Shown piece after piece: positions 15,458 to 23,233 of a stretch of DNA of 27,569 nt. The notes beneath the pieces were generated by a model, which saw only the letters and a program-made list of their open reading frames with translations, was not told the origin of the DNA and did no database searches. The stretch covers positions 1-27,569 of the forward strand of contig CALFTM010000096.1 in NCBI GenBank assembly GCA_937916355.1, read 5' to 3'. Source of the DNA: an uncultured Bacteroidales bacterium (lineage in GTDB: Bacteria; Bacteroidota; Bacteroidia; Bacteroidales; Paludibacteraceae). A program made the translations under genes and the position numbers. Every line of letters starts with the position of its first letter. Position 1 is the stretch's first letter.

Positions 15458-18343
15458 TTAGAGCATTCCCAACTCTTTCTTCAAAAACACCCCGGTGTGG
15501 CTTTGTGGGTTTTGGGCGATCTCTTCTGGAGTTCCCATGGCGACCACCTTTCCTCCTCCTCGTCCACCTTCCGGACCGATGTCGATGACGTAATCTGCAG
15601 CTTTGATGACATCGAGGTTGTGTTCGATGACGATTACGGAATTTCCTTTATCCACCAGTTTGTTGAGTACGTCCAAAAGGATGCGGATGTCCTCGAAATG
15701 GAGTCCTGTGGTTGGCTCGTCCAAAATGTATAGCGTGTTCCCCGTCTCTTTTTTCATCAATTCGGTTGCCAGTTTGATTCGTTGGCTTTCTCCTCCTGAA
15801 AGGGTAGTGGATGGTTGTCCTAATTTGATGTAGCCTAAACCGATTTCTTGCAAAGTTTTTACCTTATGGTAAATGTTCGGAATGTTCTCAAAGAATTCCA
15901 CCGCCATGTTGATGGTCATGTCGAGTACATCAGCGATAGACTTCCCTTTGAACCTGATTTCCAACGTCTCCCTGTTGTATCTTTTCCCTTGGCAAATTTC
16001 GCAAGGTACGAGTACGTCTGGCAAAAAGTTCATTTCGATGGTTCTGTAGCCGTTTCCTCCACAGTTTTCACACCTTCCACCTTTAACATTGAATGAAAAA
16101 CGTCCTAATTTGTACCCTCTCATTTTTGATTCGGGGAGAGAGACGAACAAATTACGAATGTCTGTGAATAGTTCTGTGTAGGTGGCTGGATTGGAACGTG
16201 GGGTTCTTCCAATGGGAGTCTGGTCCACATTGATCACTTTGTCGATATGCTCAATGCCGCAGACGGAGTCGTAGGGCAATGGATCTTGAAGCGAACGGTA
16301 GAAGTGCTGACTCAAAATCGGTTGGAGAGTCTCGTTGACAAGTGTGGATTTGCCACTTCCAGAGACACCGGAGACGCAGACAAGTTTGTTCAAAGGAAAC
16401 TCTACATCAATATTTTTCAGGTTGTTCCCTTTTGCCCCTCGGATGATAATTGATTTGCCGTTTCCTTCTCTCTTTTTTTCTGGGACGGCAATCTCTTTCA
16501 CACCATTGAGGTAGTCTGCTGTCATTGTGTGGGTCTTGAGCATTTCGGTAGGTGTTCCGGAGAATACGACTTTCCCTCCTTTCCTTCCTGCTAAAGGTCC
16601 CATGTCTACAATATAATCAGATTCCAGCATCATGTCTTTATCATGTTCCACCACGATGACGGAGTTGCCGATGTCTCTCAGCTTTTTTAGAGAGTCAATC
16701 AACTTTATGTTGTCTCGCTGGTGTAGTCCGATACTTGGTTCGTCGAGGATGTAGAGGACGTTCACCAATTGCGAGCCGATTTGAGTGGCGAGGCGTATGC
16801 GTTGGTTCTCTCCGCCCGACAGGCTGACGGAAGGACGGTTGAGAGAAAGGTAGTCCAACCCCACATCCAGCATGAATTTCAGGCGGGTGCGGATCTCCTT
16901 GATGATGAGTTCTGCCACGGAGGCTTGTTTCTCATTCATCTCCTTGTGGGCATTTTGCAACCATTCGTATAGTTCCGCGATGTCCATTTGGGACAACTCT
17001 GCGATGTTTTTCCCTGCGATTTTAAAATGTAAAGATTCTTGATTGAGTCGAGCCCCGTGGCAAACCGGACAAACTACCTGTTTGCTGAATTGTCCAGCCC
17101 ATTTTTGTGCGGTATTGGATGCGTCGCCCTCTTGTTGCAGTTCGATATAGTGGATCACCCCCTCAAACCGGCATGTCATGTTTGATGCGCCAAGCGATTC
17201 GTTTTTGATGCAGATGCGTTCGTCTGTTCCATACAATATCACCTCCAACGCCTCTTCTGATATTTCAGAGATTGGGTCTTTCAAAGAGAAGCCATATCGT
17301 TCGGCAATTGCCTCTAAATGCCAGAAGAAAAGTGATTTTTTGTATTTCCCTAATGGCGTGATTCCTCCGTTGTAGATACTGATTGAGCGGTCGGGGATGA
17401 TTTTGTCGATGTCAATCTCGTGAATCATGCCGATTCCTTTACATTTCGGGCAACTGCCATGAGGAGAGTTGAACGAAAAGTTGTGGGGAGCGGGTTCTGC
17501 ATAGGAGATTCCTGAAGTCGGACACATCAGGTGGCGACTGAAATGTCGCACCTCGTCACCTTTTTTTTCTATGATAGATAACGTTCCGTTTCCTTGTTTG
17601 AGGGCGGTTCTGACCGATTCTCTCACTCTCTGCTGGTTGGTTTCTGATATGACCAGTTTGTCGATGACGATTTCGATGGTGTGGTTTTTGTAGCGGTCGA
17701 GTTTCATGCCATGCACAATCTCCTTCATGACACCATCCACTCTTACGTTGAGGTATCCTTTCCGCCTGATCTGCTCGAACAACTCTTTGTAGTGTCCTTT
17801 TCTGGAGTTGACGACGGGTGCGAGAATGTAAATTGGTTTCCCCTCATACTTTTGGCAGATGAGTTCGATGATCTGCTCCTCTGTGTATTTGACCATCTTT
17901 TCTCCTGTCTTATACGAGTAGGCTTCTCCTGCGCGAGCGTATAGCAGACGAAGGTAGTCGTAGACTTCTGTAGTAGTCCCGACCGTCGAGCGAGGATTTT
18001 TGTTGGTGGTTTTCTGCTCTATTGAGATAACCGGACTGAGTCCTGTGATTTTGTCCACATCCGGACGCTCCATGTTGCCGAGGAAGTTTCTCGCGTATGC
18101 GGAGAATGTTTCGATATATCTTCGTTGCCCCTCTGCGTATATCGTATCGAAGGCTAACGAGGATTTGCCGCTCCCACTTAGTCCGGTTATTACTACAAGA
18201 CTATTGCGGGGCATGGTCACATCTATGTTTTTAAGATTGTGTACTCTTGCACCGAGAACTTCTATCTGACTTGATTGTTCTGCAAATTGCAATTCTGCTT
18301 CTGTCAGCTTTTTTGATTCTATGGATTCTTTGGTCGGTTTCAC
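15458..18343 (-). CDS. uvrA: Excinuclease ABC subunit A
   Basis: DNA damage sensor of nucleotide excision repair, working with UvrB and UvrC. The 961 residues have the duplicated ABC layout: Walker A GLSGSGKS (54-61), signature LSGGENQRI (508-516), Walker B YILDEPSIGL (531-540), second Walker A GVSGSGKS (659-666), second signature LSGGESQRI (848-856) and YILDEPTTGL. The C-terminal zinc module is complete: CENC (758-761) and CEIC (781-784). CPVC (425-428) is also present. The first zinc module has CPTS (274-277) where CxxC is usual, followed by an intact CPKC (298-301). The start codon is GTG; upstream in-frame codons contain no ATG before a stop, and the next internal ATG is inside the conserved core. 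It follows the DUF4380-like gene after 89 nt. Confidence 0.96.
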   Translation of the reverse strand: MKPTKESIESKKLTEAELQFAEQSSQIEVLGARVHNLKNIDVTMPRNSLVVITGLSGSGKSSLAFDTIYAEGQRRYIETFSAYARNFLGNMERPDVDKITGLSPVISIEQKTTNKNPRSTVGTTTEVYDYLRLLYARAGEAYSYKTGEKMVKYTEEQIIELICQKYEGKPIYILAPVVNSRKGHYKELFEQIRRKGYLNVRVDGVMKEIVHGMKLDRYKNHTIEIVIDKLVISETNQQRVRESVRTALKQGNGTLSIIEKKGDEVRHFSRHLMCPTSGISYAEPAPHNFSFNSPHGSCPKCKGIGMIHEIDIDKIIPDRSISIYNGGITPLGKYKKSLFFWHLEAIAERYGFSLKDPISEISEEALEVILYGTDERICIKNESLGASNMTCRFEGVIHYIELQQEGDASNTAQKWAGQFSKQVVCPVCHGARLNQESLHFKIAGKNIAELSQMDIAELYEWLQNAHKEMNEKQASVAELIIKEIRTRLKFMLDVGLDYLSLNRPSVSLSGGENQRIRLATQIGSQLVNVLYILDEPSIGLHQRDNIKLIDSLKKLRDIGNSVIVVEHDKDMMLESDYIVDMGPLAGRKGGKVVFSGTPTEMLKTHTMTADYLNGVKEIAVPEKKREGNGKSIIIRGAKGNNLKNIDVEFPLNKLVCVSGVSGSGKSTLVNETLQPILSQHFYRSLQDPLPYDSVCGIEHIDKVINVDQTPIGRTPRSNPATYTELFTDIRNLFVSLPESKMRGYKLGRFSFNVKGGRCENCGGNGYRTIEMNFLPDVLVPCEICQGKRYNRETLEIRFKGKSIADVLDMTINMAVEFFENIPNIYHKVKTLQEIGLGYIKLGQPSTTLSGGESQRIKLATELMKKETGNTLYILDEPTTGLHFEDIRILLDVLNKLVDKGNSVIVIEHNLDVIKAADYVIDIGPEGGRGGGKVVAMGTPEEIAQNPQSHTGVFLKKELGML

Positions 18344-18432
18344 TTTTCGGATGTTTTTTAATCGTCTTCGATGAATTTTTAGGTTGAGTTTAAATGTTTT
18401 AACCTATGAGAATGAGTAATGTATCTCCTTTT

Positions 18433-19347
18433 TCAGCCTCTTTTTGGAGGTGCTTCTCCTACGCTCCACAAACTGCTGGTTTGCATGGTCTCTCCCGGCA
18501 TGAGTGTCTGATAAGGGGTGTGGTATTCCAACTCTAATAGACAATTCTTAGGATCTTTGCAGACGAAGTTGTAGAGTTCTATTTCCGCCTGTTCGGGATG
18601 TATGTCGCAAGGGTTGTGGTGGTCGAAAGATAGTTTTAGCCACTCTTCCCCACATTGGGTATAGATGACAGGGTGTGAGGTTCTTAGAAAAGCTTTCCCC
18701 GTGCATTCTTCAAACGAGCCGTCATAATTTTCTGGTGTGAAAGAGAAGTAACCATTTTCTATTTTATAGGTTGGTTTGCCTTGCCATGGATGAGAAGGCT
18801 CTCCTAATTCAAATTCAGAAGGGTCGTCGATCGGCGCGAAATTCGGGTTCATGCCGTTGACGCGCGTGATGAGCCACAAGTCCCATGCCACCGGAGTCTT
18901 CCTGATGTTTTGAACTGACACTTCAAATCGTAAATTTCCATTTTCTAAAATAGAGATCTTTTTAGTCATTTTGATGCCGCTGATGGGGGAAGGCTCTCCC
19001 TCAATCTGCAAAGCCTCTTTGGATTGTAGCGTGATGGAGTAATTCCCAAAACTGATGTAGGGGTCTGGTGGCCAAAAGAGGTCTGAATCTTTTTTCTCAT
19101 CATTGAGATTTTGCTGTTTCCACCACTGGCTTTGAGGGCCGAGCCAAACCTCATGTCCGTTGTATGCTCTGAAATCGAGCATGTCTGGAGCAGGGGTGAT
19201 TCGTTCCTCTTTTTTTTCATTCCAAAGGCTGGGGTCGCTTTCTAATAAATTAGGAGACCCGATTCTATTGTAGGCGACAATCCTGCCACCCACCTCCAAA
19301 AGTATTTGGGCTTCAAACCCTCCATTTTCAATTCTAATCAATGACAT
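18433..19347 (-). CDS. DUF4380-like protein, galactose mutarotase-type fold
   Basis: A 304-residue cytoplasmic protein without signal peptide or membrane segment. The start IRIENGGFEAQILLEVGGRIVAYNRIGSPNLL looks like the opening strands of the galactose-mutarotase or DUF4380 beta-sandwich. GHEVWLGPQSQWW, MTKKISILENGNLRFEVSVQN, the NPCDIHPEQ region and LELEYHTPYQTLMPGETM support the same fold. This suggests a sugar-binding or epimerase-like protein, but I cannot identify a catalytic His/Glu pair with confidence. An in-frame ATG at 19416 would overlap the ABC-F gene by 46 nt and add an unlikely N-terminus, so I use the ATG at 19347, 23 nt after that gene's stop. It sits within the minus-strand hemW-to-uvrA cluster. 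Confidence 0.65.
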   Translation of the reverse strand: MSLIRIENGGFEAQILLEVGGRIVAYNRIGSPNLLESDPSLWNEKKEERITPAPDMLDFRAYNGHEVWLGPQSQWWKQQNLNDEKKDSDLFWPPDPYISFGNYSITLQSKEALQIEGEPSPISGIKMTKKISILENGNLRFEVSVQNIRKTPVAWDLWLITRVNGMNPNFAPIDDPSEFELGEPSHPWQGKPTYKIENGYFSFTPENYDGSFEECTGKAFLRTSHPVIYTQCGEEWLKLSFDHHNPCDIHPEQAEIELYNFVCKDPKNCLLELEYHTPYQTLMPGETMQTSSLWSVGEAPPKRG

Positions 19348-19370
19348 AAGCGGTATGATAGTATCGTTCG

Positions 19371-21305
19371 TTAAGCGTTCATGAGATTTTCCAACTCTTC
19401 CGAGAGGAGTTCCCATTCGTACATCTTTTGTTCTAACTCATGCTTCCTTTTGTTGTATTCTTCAAAAAGAGAGGCATCCGTCGCATTTTCTGGGACTGAA
19501 AGTTTTTCTTCTATTCCAACAAGGATTTCTTCCAACTTGTTCACTTGGTTTTCCGCTTCTTGGACTGCCTTTTCTGCTTTCCTTATCTTTTTCTGCTGCT
19601 CTTTTTTCGCTTCGTAAGAAAGTTTGTTGTCAGAAACATTAGAAGTCGCCTGCTTCTTTTCTGTAGCGTTGGCGTTCCTTTCTAATTCTTGCAATGAAGC
19701 CAGTTTTTTTGCGGAGAGGAAGTCGTAAATGCCTCCGATGTGTTCTATCACTTTATGGTTGGCAAATTCATAGACTCTATCTACCAGTCCGTCCAAAAAC
19801 TCACGGTCGTGAGAGACGACGATGACTGTTCCATTGAAAGCTTTGATTGCCTCCTTAAGAACATCTTTTGACCTCATGTCCAAATGGTTGGTTGGCTCAT
19901 CCAATACCAGTAGGTTCACAGGCTCCAGCAATAGTCGAATCATTGCAAGGCGGGTGCGTTCTCCTCCGGATAGTACTTTCACTTTTTTGTCGGAGGCTTC
20001 TCCGCCAAACATGAATGCGCCGAGGATGTCCCTGATTTTTGTCCGGATGTCTCCTGTCGCCACTTGGTCGATGGTCTCAAAGACCGATAGCTCCTCATTC
20101 AGCAAGGAGGCTTGGTTTTGTGCGAAATATCCGATTTTTACCAGATGCCCCAACTTAAGAAGCCCGGAATATTCCACTTGCTCCATGATACACTTCACAA
20201 GGGTGGTTTTTCCCTCTCCGTTTTTTCCTACAAAAGCGACTTTGTCTCCTCTTTTTATGGTGATGTCGATATTGTTCAAAATTACCTTTTCACCGTATGC
20301 TTTGGTCAGATTTTGCGCTTCCACCGTGATTGTGCCGGAGTGGGGAGCTGGCGGAAACTTCAGTCGCAGGGCGGAGTTGTCCTCTTCGTCAATTTCGATC
20401 ACCTCCATCTTCTCCAGTTGTTTGATGCGCGACTGCACTTGGTTGGCTTTGGTCGCCTTGTAGCGGAAACGTTCGATGAAATCTTCCGTGTCCTGAATTT
20501 GCTTTTGTTGGTTTTCGTAAGCGCGGAGTTGTTGTTCTCTACGCTCTTTTCGTAGCTCTACGTATTCAGAATAGGAGACTTTGTAATCGTAGATCTTTCC
20601 GCAGGAGATTTCGATGGTTCGGTTGGTCACGTTGTCGATGAATGCCCGGTCGTGGGATACTAAAATCACCGCACTGCCCGAAGTCTTTAGGAAATCTTCC
20701 AGCCATTGGATGGATTCAATATCCAGATGGTTGGTTGGCTCATCTAAGAGAAGCACGTCTGGTCTTTGCAACAATATTTTTGCCAATTCGATGCGCATTC
20801 TCCAACCTCCGCTGAACTCGCTTGTCTGCCTTTCGAAATCAGATCTGAGAAATCCGAGTCCGAGTAACGTTTTTTCGACCTGACCTTGAAAATCATTTGC
20901 CCCGATCATGTCCAGCCGTTCGTTTGTATGGGTAAGTTGGTCTATGATTTTAGCATATTCCGGAGAGTCATAATCTTCACGGGTGGATAGCTCGTTGGAT
21001 AGTCGCTCCACCTCCTCTTTCAACTCGAAAATATGAGCAAAAGCCTTTTCTGCCTCTTCTCGGACGGTAACACCATCGTTGTGGATCATGTGTTGAGGAA
21101 GGTAACCGATGGTGATGTCTTTAGGTATTGCCACGTTTCCTGTAGTGGGCGGTTGTAGCCCGGCGAATACCTTCAACATGGTACTTTTCCCAGCTCCGTT
21201 TTTTCCTACGAGGGCGATTCTGTCTCGAGGGTTCACCACATAAGAGACATCGCTGAATAGGGTAGTGCTTCCAAAACGAATGGTTAGTTTGTCAACTGAA
21301 ATCAT
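19371..21305 (-). CDS. ABC-F family ATPase (Uup-like)
   Basis: A cytoplasmic tandem ABC protein without membrane segments. ABC-F proteins bind the ribosomal E site and relieve stalled or awkward translation, and some confer antibiotic resistance. The 644 residues contain Walker A GKNGAGKST (34-42), signature SGGWRMR (165-171), Walker B LLLDEPTNHLD, then the linker (about 240-310) with its charged helices, a second Walker A GKNGEGKTT (360-368), signature SGGERTR (446-452) and LVLDEPTNHLD. A C-terminal coiled coil (about 560-643) resembles Uup. The linker is of ordinary length, and the genome context is housekeeping, so I favour a general translation factor over a resistance protein. It lies 20 nt after coaD. 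Confidence 0.92.
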   Translation of the reverse strand: MISVDKLTIRFGSTTLFSDVSYVVNPRDRIALVGKNGAGKSTMLKVFAGLQPPTTGNVAIPKDITIGYLPQHMIHNDGVTVREEAEKAFAHIFELKEEVERLSNELSTREDYDSPEYAKIIDQLTHTNERLDMIGANDFQGQVEKTLLGLGFLRSDFERQTSEFSGGWRMRIELAKILLQRPDVLLLDEPTNHLDIESIQWLEDFLKTSGSAVILVSHDRAFIDNVTNRTIEISCGKIYDYKVSYSEYVELRKERREQQLRAYENQQKQIQDTEDFIERFRYKATKANQVQSRIKQLEKMEVIEIDEEDNSALRLKFPPAPHSGTITVEAQNLTKAYGEKVILNNIDITIKRGDKVAFVGKNGEGKTTLVKCIMEQVEYSGLLKLGHLVKIGYFAQNQASLLNEELSVFETIDQVATGDIRTKIRDILGAFMFGGEASDKKVKVLSGGERTRLAMIRLLLEPVNLLVLDEPTNHLDMRSKDVLKEAIKAFNGTVIVVSHDREFLDGLVDRVYEFANHKVIEHIGGIYDFLSAKKLASLQELERNANATEKKQATSNVSDNKLSYEAKKEQQKKIRKAEKAVQEAENQVNKLEEILVGIEEKLSVPENATDASLFEEYNKRKHELEQKMYEWELLSEELENLMNA

Positions 21306-21325
21306 CTTCTGAAAAATTGAAATGT

Positions 21326-21793
21326 TTATAGTGAAAGATCTTCTGGTGTAACGTTTGGAGGAAGGAAGCCATCCAATTGTTTGCCATATTTTAGAATGTC
21401 TCGTAACACAGTGGAACTGACGAACGAGTGTTGAGGCTCTGTGAACAAAAGAATAGTGTCGATCCCGGCGATCCTCCTGTTCGCATCTGCGATTGTCTTC
21501 TCATATTCAAAGTCTTGGATGGAGCGGATGCCACGAAGGATGATGTCTGCCCCCACCTGATTGGCGAAATCGACCGTGAGGCAGTCGTAGCTCATCACTT
21601 TCACACGCTTCTCGTCACAAAACGCTTTCTTGATAATGGAGATTCTTCTATCTAAAGAGAAGAGTGTTCTTTTTGCTTCATTAACTCCAATTGCGATGAT
21701 TACTTCATCCACAAATGCGAGAGCTCTTTTCACAACTGAGTAATGCCCAATTGTAAAAGGGTCGAAACTTCCGGGAAATATTGCTGTAGCCAT
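21326..21793 (-). CDS. coaD: Phosphopantetheine adenylyltransferase
   Basis: Transfers AMP from ATP to 4'-phosphopantetheine, the penultimate step of coenzyme A synthesis. From ATG at 21793 the protein has 155 residues, the normal length. It opens with MATAIFPGSFDPFTIGH, which carries the TxGH nucleotidyltransferase motif (14-17). It also has GVNEAKRTLFSLDRR, ADIILRGIRSIQDFEYE (82-98) and the C-terminal SSTVLRD motif. A longer frame from 21886 would add 31 residues that span a -7 promoter element (21812-21819) and reach into the end of hemW, so it is rejected. It is probably transcribed from that promoter with the ABC-F gene. Confidence 0.95.
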   Translation of the reverse strand: MATAIFPGSFDPFTIGHYSVVKRALAFVDEVIIAIGVNEAKRTLFSLDRRISIIKKAFCDEKRVKVMSYDCLTVDFANQVGADIILRGIRSIQDFEYEKTIADANRRIAGIDTILLFTEPQHSFVSSTVLRDILKYGKQLDGFLPPNVTPEDLSL

Positions 21794-21811
21794 TTTTTTT
21801 GAAAATTTTTG

Positions 21812-21819
21812 CAAATGTA
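21812..21819 (-). promoter_or_regulatory. -7 element of coaD
   Basis: On the minus strand the sequence is TACATTTG, an exact TAnnTTTG match, about 19 nt before the ATG at 21793. No clear -33 element is seen within the end of hemW. Confidence 0.55.
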
Positions 21820-21878
21820 GGAAAAAAAGATGAGTACTCTCGCCGTATCGTGTGATATGGTTGTGAAAAAGTGGTTTT

Positions 21879-23003
21879 TTATACAAGGAAGAGTTCTTCT
21901 ATGATGTAGTCAGAGATGAATATTCCCTCTTCCGTAAGCCACATTCGTTCGTCGTCTTGCATTAGTGTGCCGTTTTGAATGAACTTCACAGCCTCCTTTG
22001 TGAGGTGTGAGAGGTATGCTGTTCCAAATAGCTTTTGTACGGAAGTGAGGTTTATCCCTTCGCACTTTCTTAAGGAGGTCATGACCAACTCGTTGAAACG
22101 GGTGTTTGTGTCGAGTTCCTCGATTTCAAAGTAGCATTGTCCGTGCTGGATATTCTCTATATATTGACGAGTATTGGCGATGTTCCATTGTCTGGAAGTG
22201 CCGTTGAAAGAGTGGGCAGAAGGTCCGATGCCGATATACGGGATTGCATTCCAGTAGGCAGAGTTGTGTTGCGATTCAAAACCCGGACGAGCGAAATTTG
22301 AAATTTCATAAGGCAATATCCCTGCGGCAGATAATTTCTCTCGAAGCACTCTAAACATGGTCAGGTAAACCTCTTCGTCCGTCTCTTCAATCTCTCCTTT
22401 CTGAAGCTTCTTTGTCAGAAGAGACCTCTCCTCAAAAGTCAGACTGTAGGCTGAAATGTGGGGTACGTTTAGAGCTATCGCTTGCTGTATGTTCTCTTTC
22501 CAGTTTGCTACGCTTTGGAAGGGCAACCCATAGATTAAGTCAATGCTGATGTTTTGAAAGCCTGCTTCTTGCGCATTTTTGACACACTGTATGGCGGTTT
22601 CCGCAGAATGTCTTCTGTTGATGGATTGCAGTTCGCTGTCGTTGAAGCTTTGGATGCCAATACTCAATCGTGAAATCGGAAGTCTCTTCAAATCAGCTAA
22701 ATAAGATGAGGTTAAATCTTCCGGATTCCCCTCCAATGTTATCTCTTTTGCCGTGCAATGGTAATTTTTGAAGATGGATTCAAACAGGTCGTCCAACTCT
22801 TGTGCGGAGAGCAACGATGGCGTTCCACCTCCCAAATAGATTGTTTCGATTGCCTCGCTCATCAGGTAATCCGCTCTTTGTTCCAACTCTTTTTTCATGG
22901 CAGAAAGAAGTTCCCCCTTATTGCCTTGATAAGTGGAGGAGTAGAAGTCGCAATAGTAGCAACGACTTTTGCAAATGGGGATGTGGATATATAAACCTGC
23001 CAT
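21879..23003 (-). CDS. hemW: HemW-type radical SAM heme chaperone
   Basis: A radical SAM protein of the coproporphyrinogen III oxidase-like family. HemW members bind heme and deliver it to target proteins rather than acting as the oxidase. The 374 residues start with MAGLYIHIPICKSRCYYCDF: the cluster cysteines are Cys11, Cys15 and Cys18 in CxxxCxxC, and the following DF (no fourth Cys) is the mark that separates HemW from true HemN. GGGTPS (58-63), EGNPEDL, RLSIGIQSFND and the SIDLIYGLP strand complete the SAM barrel. The C-terminal HemN-type domain is present (NELVMTSLRKCEGINL). It is first in the minus-strand cluster and divergent from the GH8 gene. Confidence 0.92.
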   Translation of the reverse strand: MAGLYIHIPICKSRCYYCDFYSSTYQGNKGELLSAMKKELEQRADYLMSEAIETIYLGGGTPSLLSAQELDDLFESIFKNYHCTAKEITLEGNPEDLTSSYLADLKRLPISRLSIGIQSFNDSELQSINRRHSAETAIQCVKNAQEAGFQNISIDLIYGLPFQSVANWKENIQQAIALNVPHISAYSLTFEERSLLTKKLQKGEIEETDEEVYLTMFRVLREKLSAAGILPYEISNFARPGFESQHNSAYWNAIPYIGIGPSAHSFNGTSRQWNIANTRQYIENIQHGQCYFEIEELDTNTRFNELVMTSLRKCEGINLTSVQKLFGTAYLSHLTKEAVKFIQNGTLMQDDERMWLTEEGIFISDYIIEELFLV

Positions 23004-23041
23004 AAAAAGAAAAATTAAGCGAAGATGGAAAAATCTAAAGG

Positions 23042-23049
23042 CAAAATTA
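23042..23049 (-). promoter_or_regulatory. -7 element of hemW
   Basis: On the minus strand the sequence is TAATTTTG, an exact match to TAnnTTTG, 39 nt before the ATG at 23003. No good -33 TTTG is visible. Confidence 0.5.
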
Positions 23050-23084
23050 ACAGATTTTCAGAACATTTATAGCGATAATTTTCT

Positions 23085-23113
23085 TTTGTGTTAACAAAAA
23101 TTTTATAAATTTG
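23085..23113 (+). promoter_or_regulatory. Promoter of the GH8 giant-protein gene
   Basis: TAAATTTG (23106-23113) is an exact -7 match, and a TTTG sits at 23085-23088, though the 17-nt gap is short. A TTTTGT/ACAAAA inverted repeat (23084-23089, 23094-23099) overlaps the -33 region and could be an operator. The leader is about 110 nt. Confidence 0.5.
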
Positions 23114-23208
23114 CAGATTGAGATATAGTATTAACTTGGGTTTTCTCGATAAAAATGATAGTTGGGATTGCCATGTAACCAGATTTACACTTTAAATTAT
23201 GTTTAACG

Positions 23209-23233
23209 AACTTAGAAAAAATAGATAACCATG
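23209..23233 (+). promoter_or_regulatory. Start-proximal leader motif, copy 2
   Basis: This is the GH8-gene copy: AACTTAG, an A-rich core with ATAGA, then ACCATG. It is ungapped against copy 1, with differences only at four A/T positions. Confidence 0.5.

Noticed and set aside
19348..19416. N-terminal extension of the DUF4380-like gene
   Set aside because: It overlaps the ABC-F gene in another frame and adds residues without family resemblance; the ATG at 19347 is well placed.
21794..21886. N-terminal extension of coaD to an ATG at 21886
   Set aside because: It would cover a -7 promoter element and overlap hemW; the family starts at the MATAIFPGSFDP-type segment.
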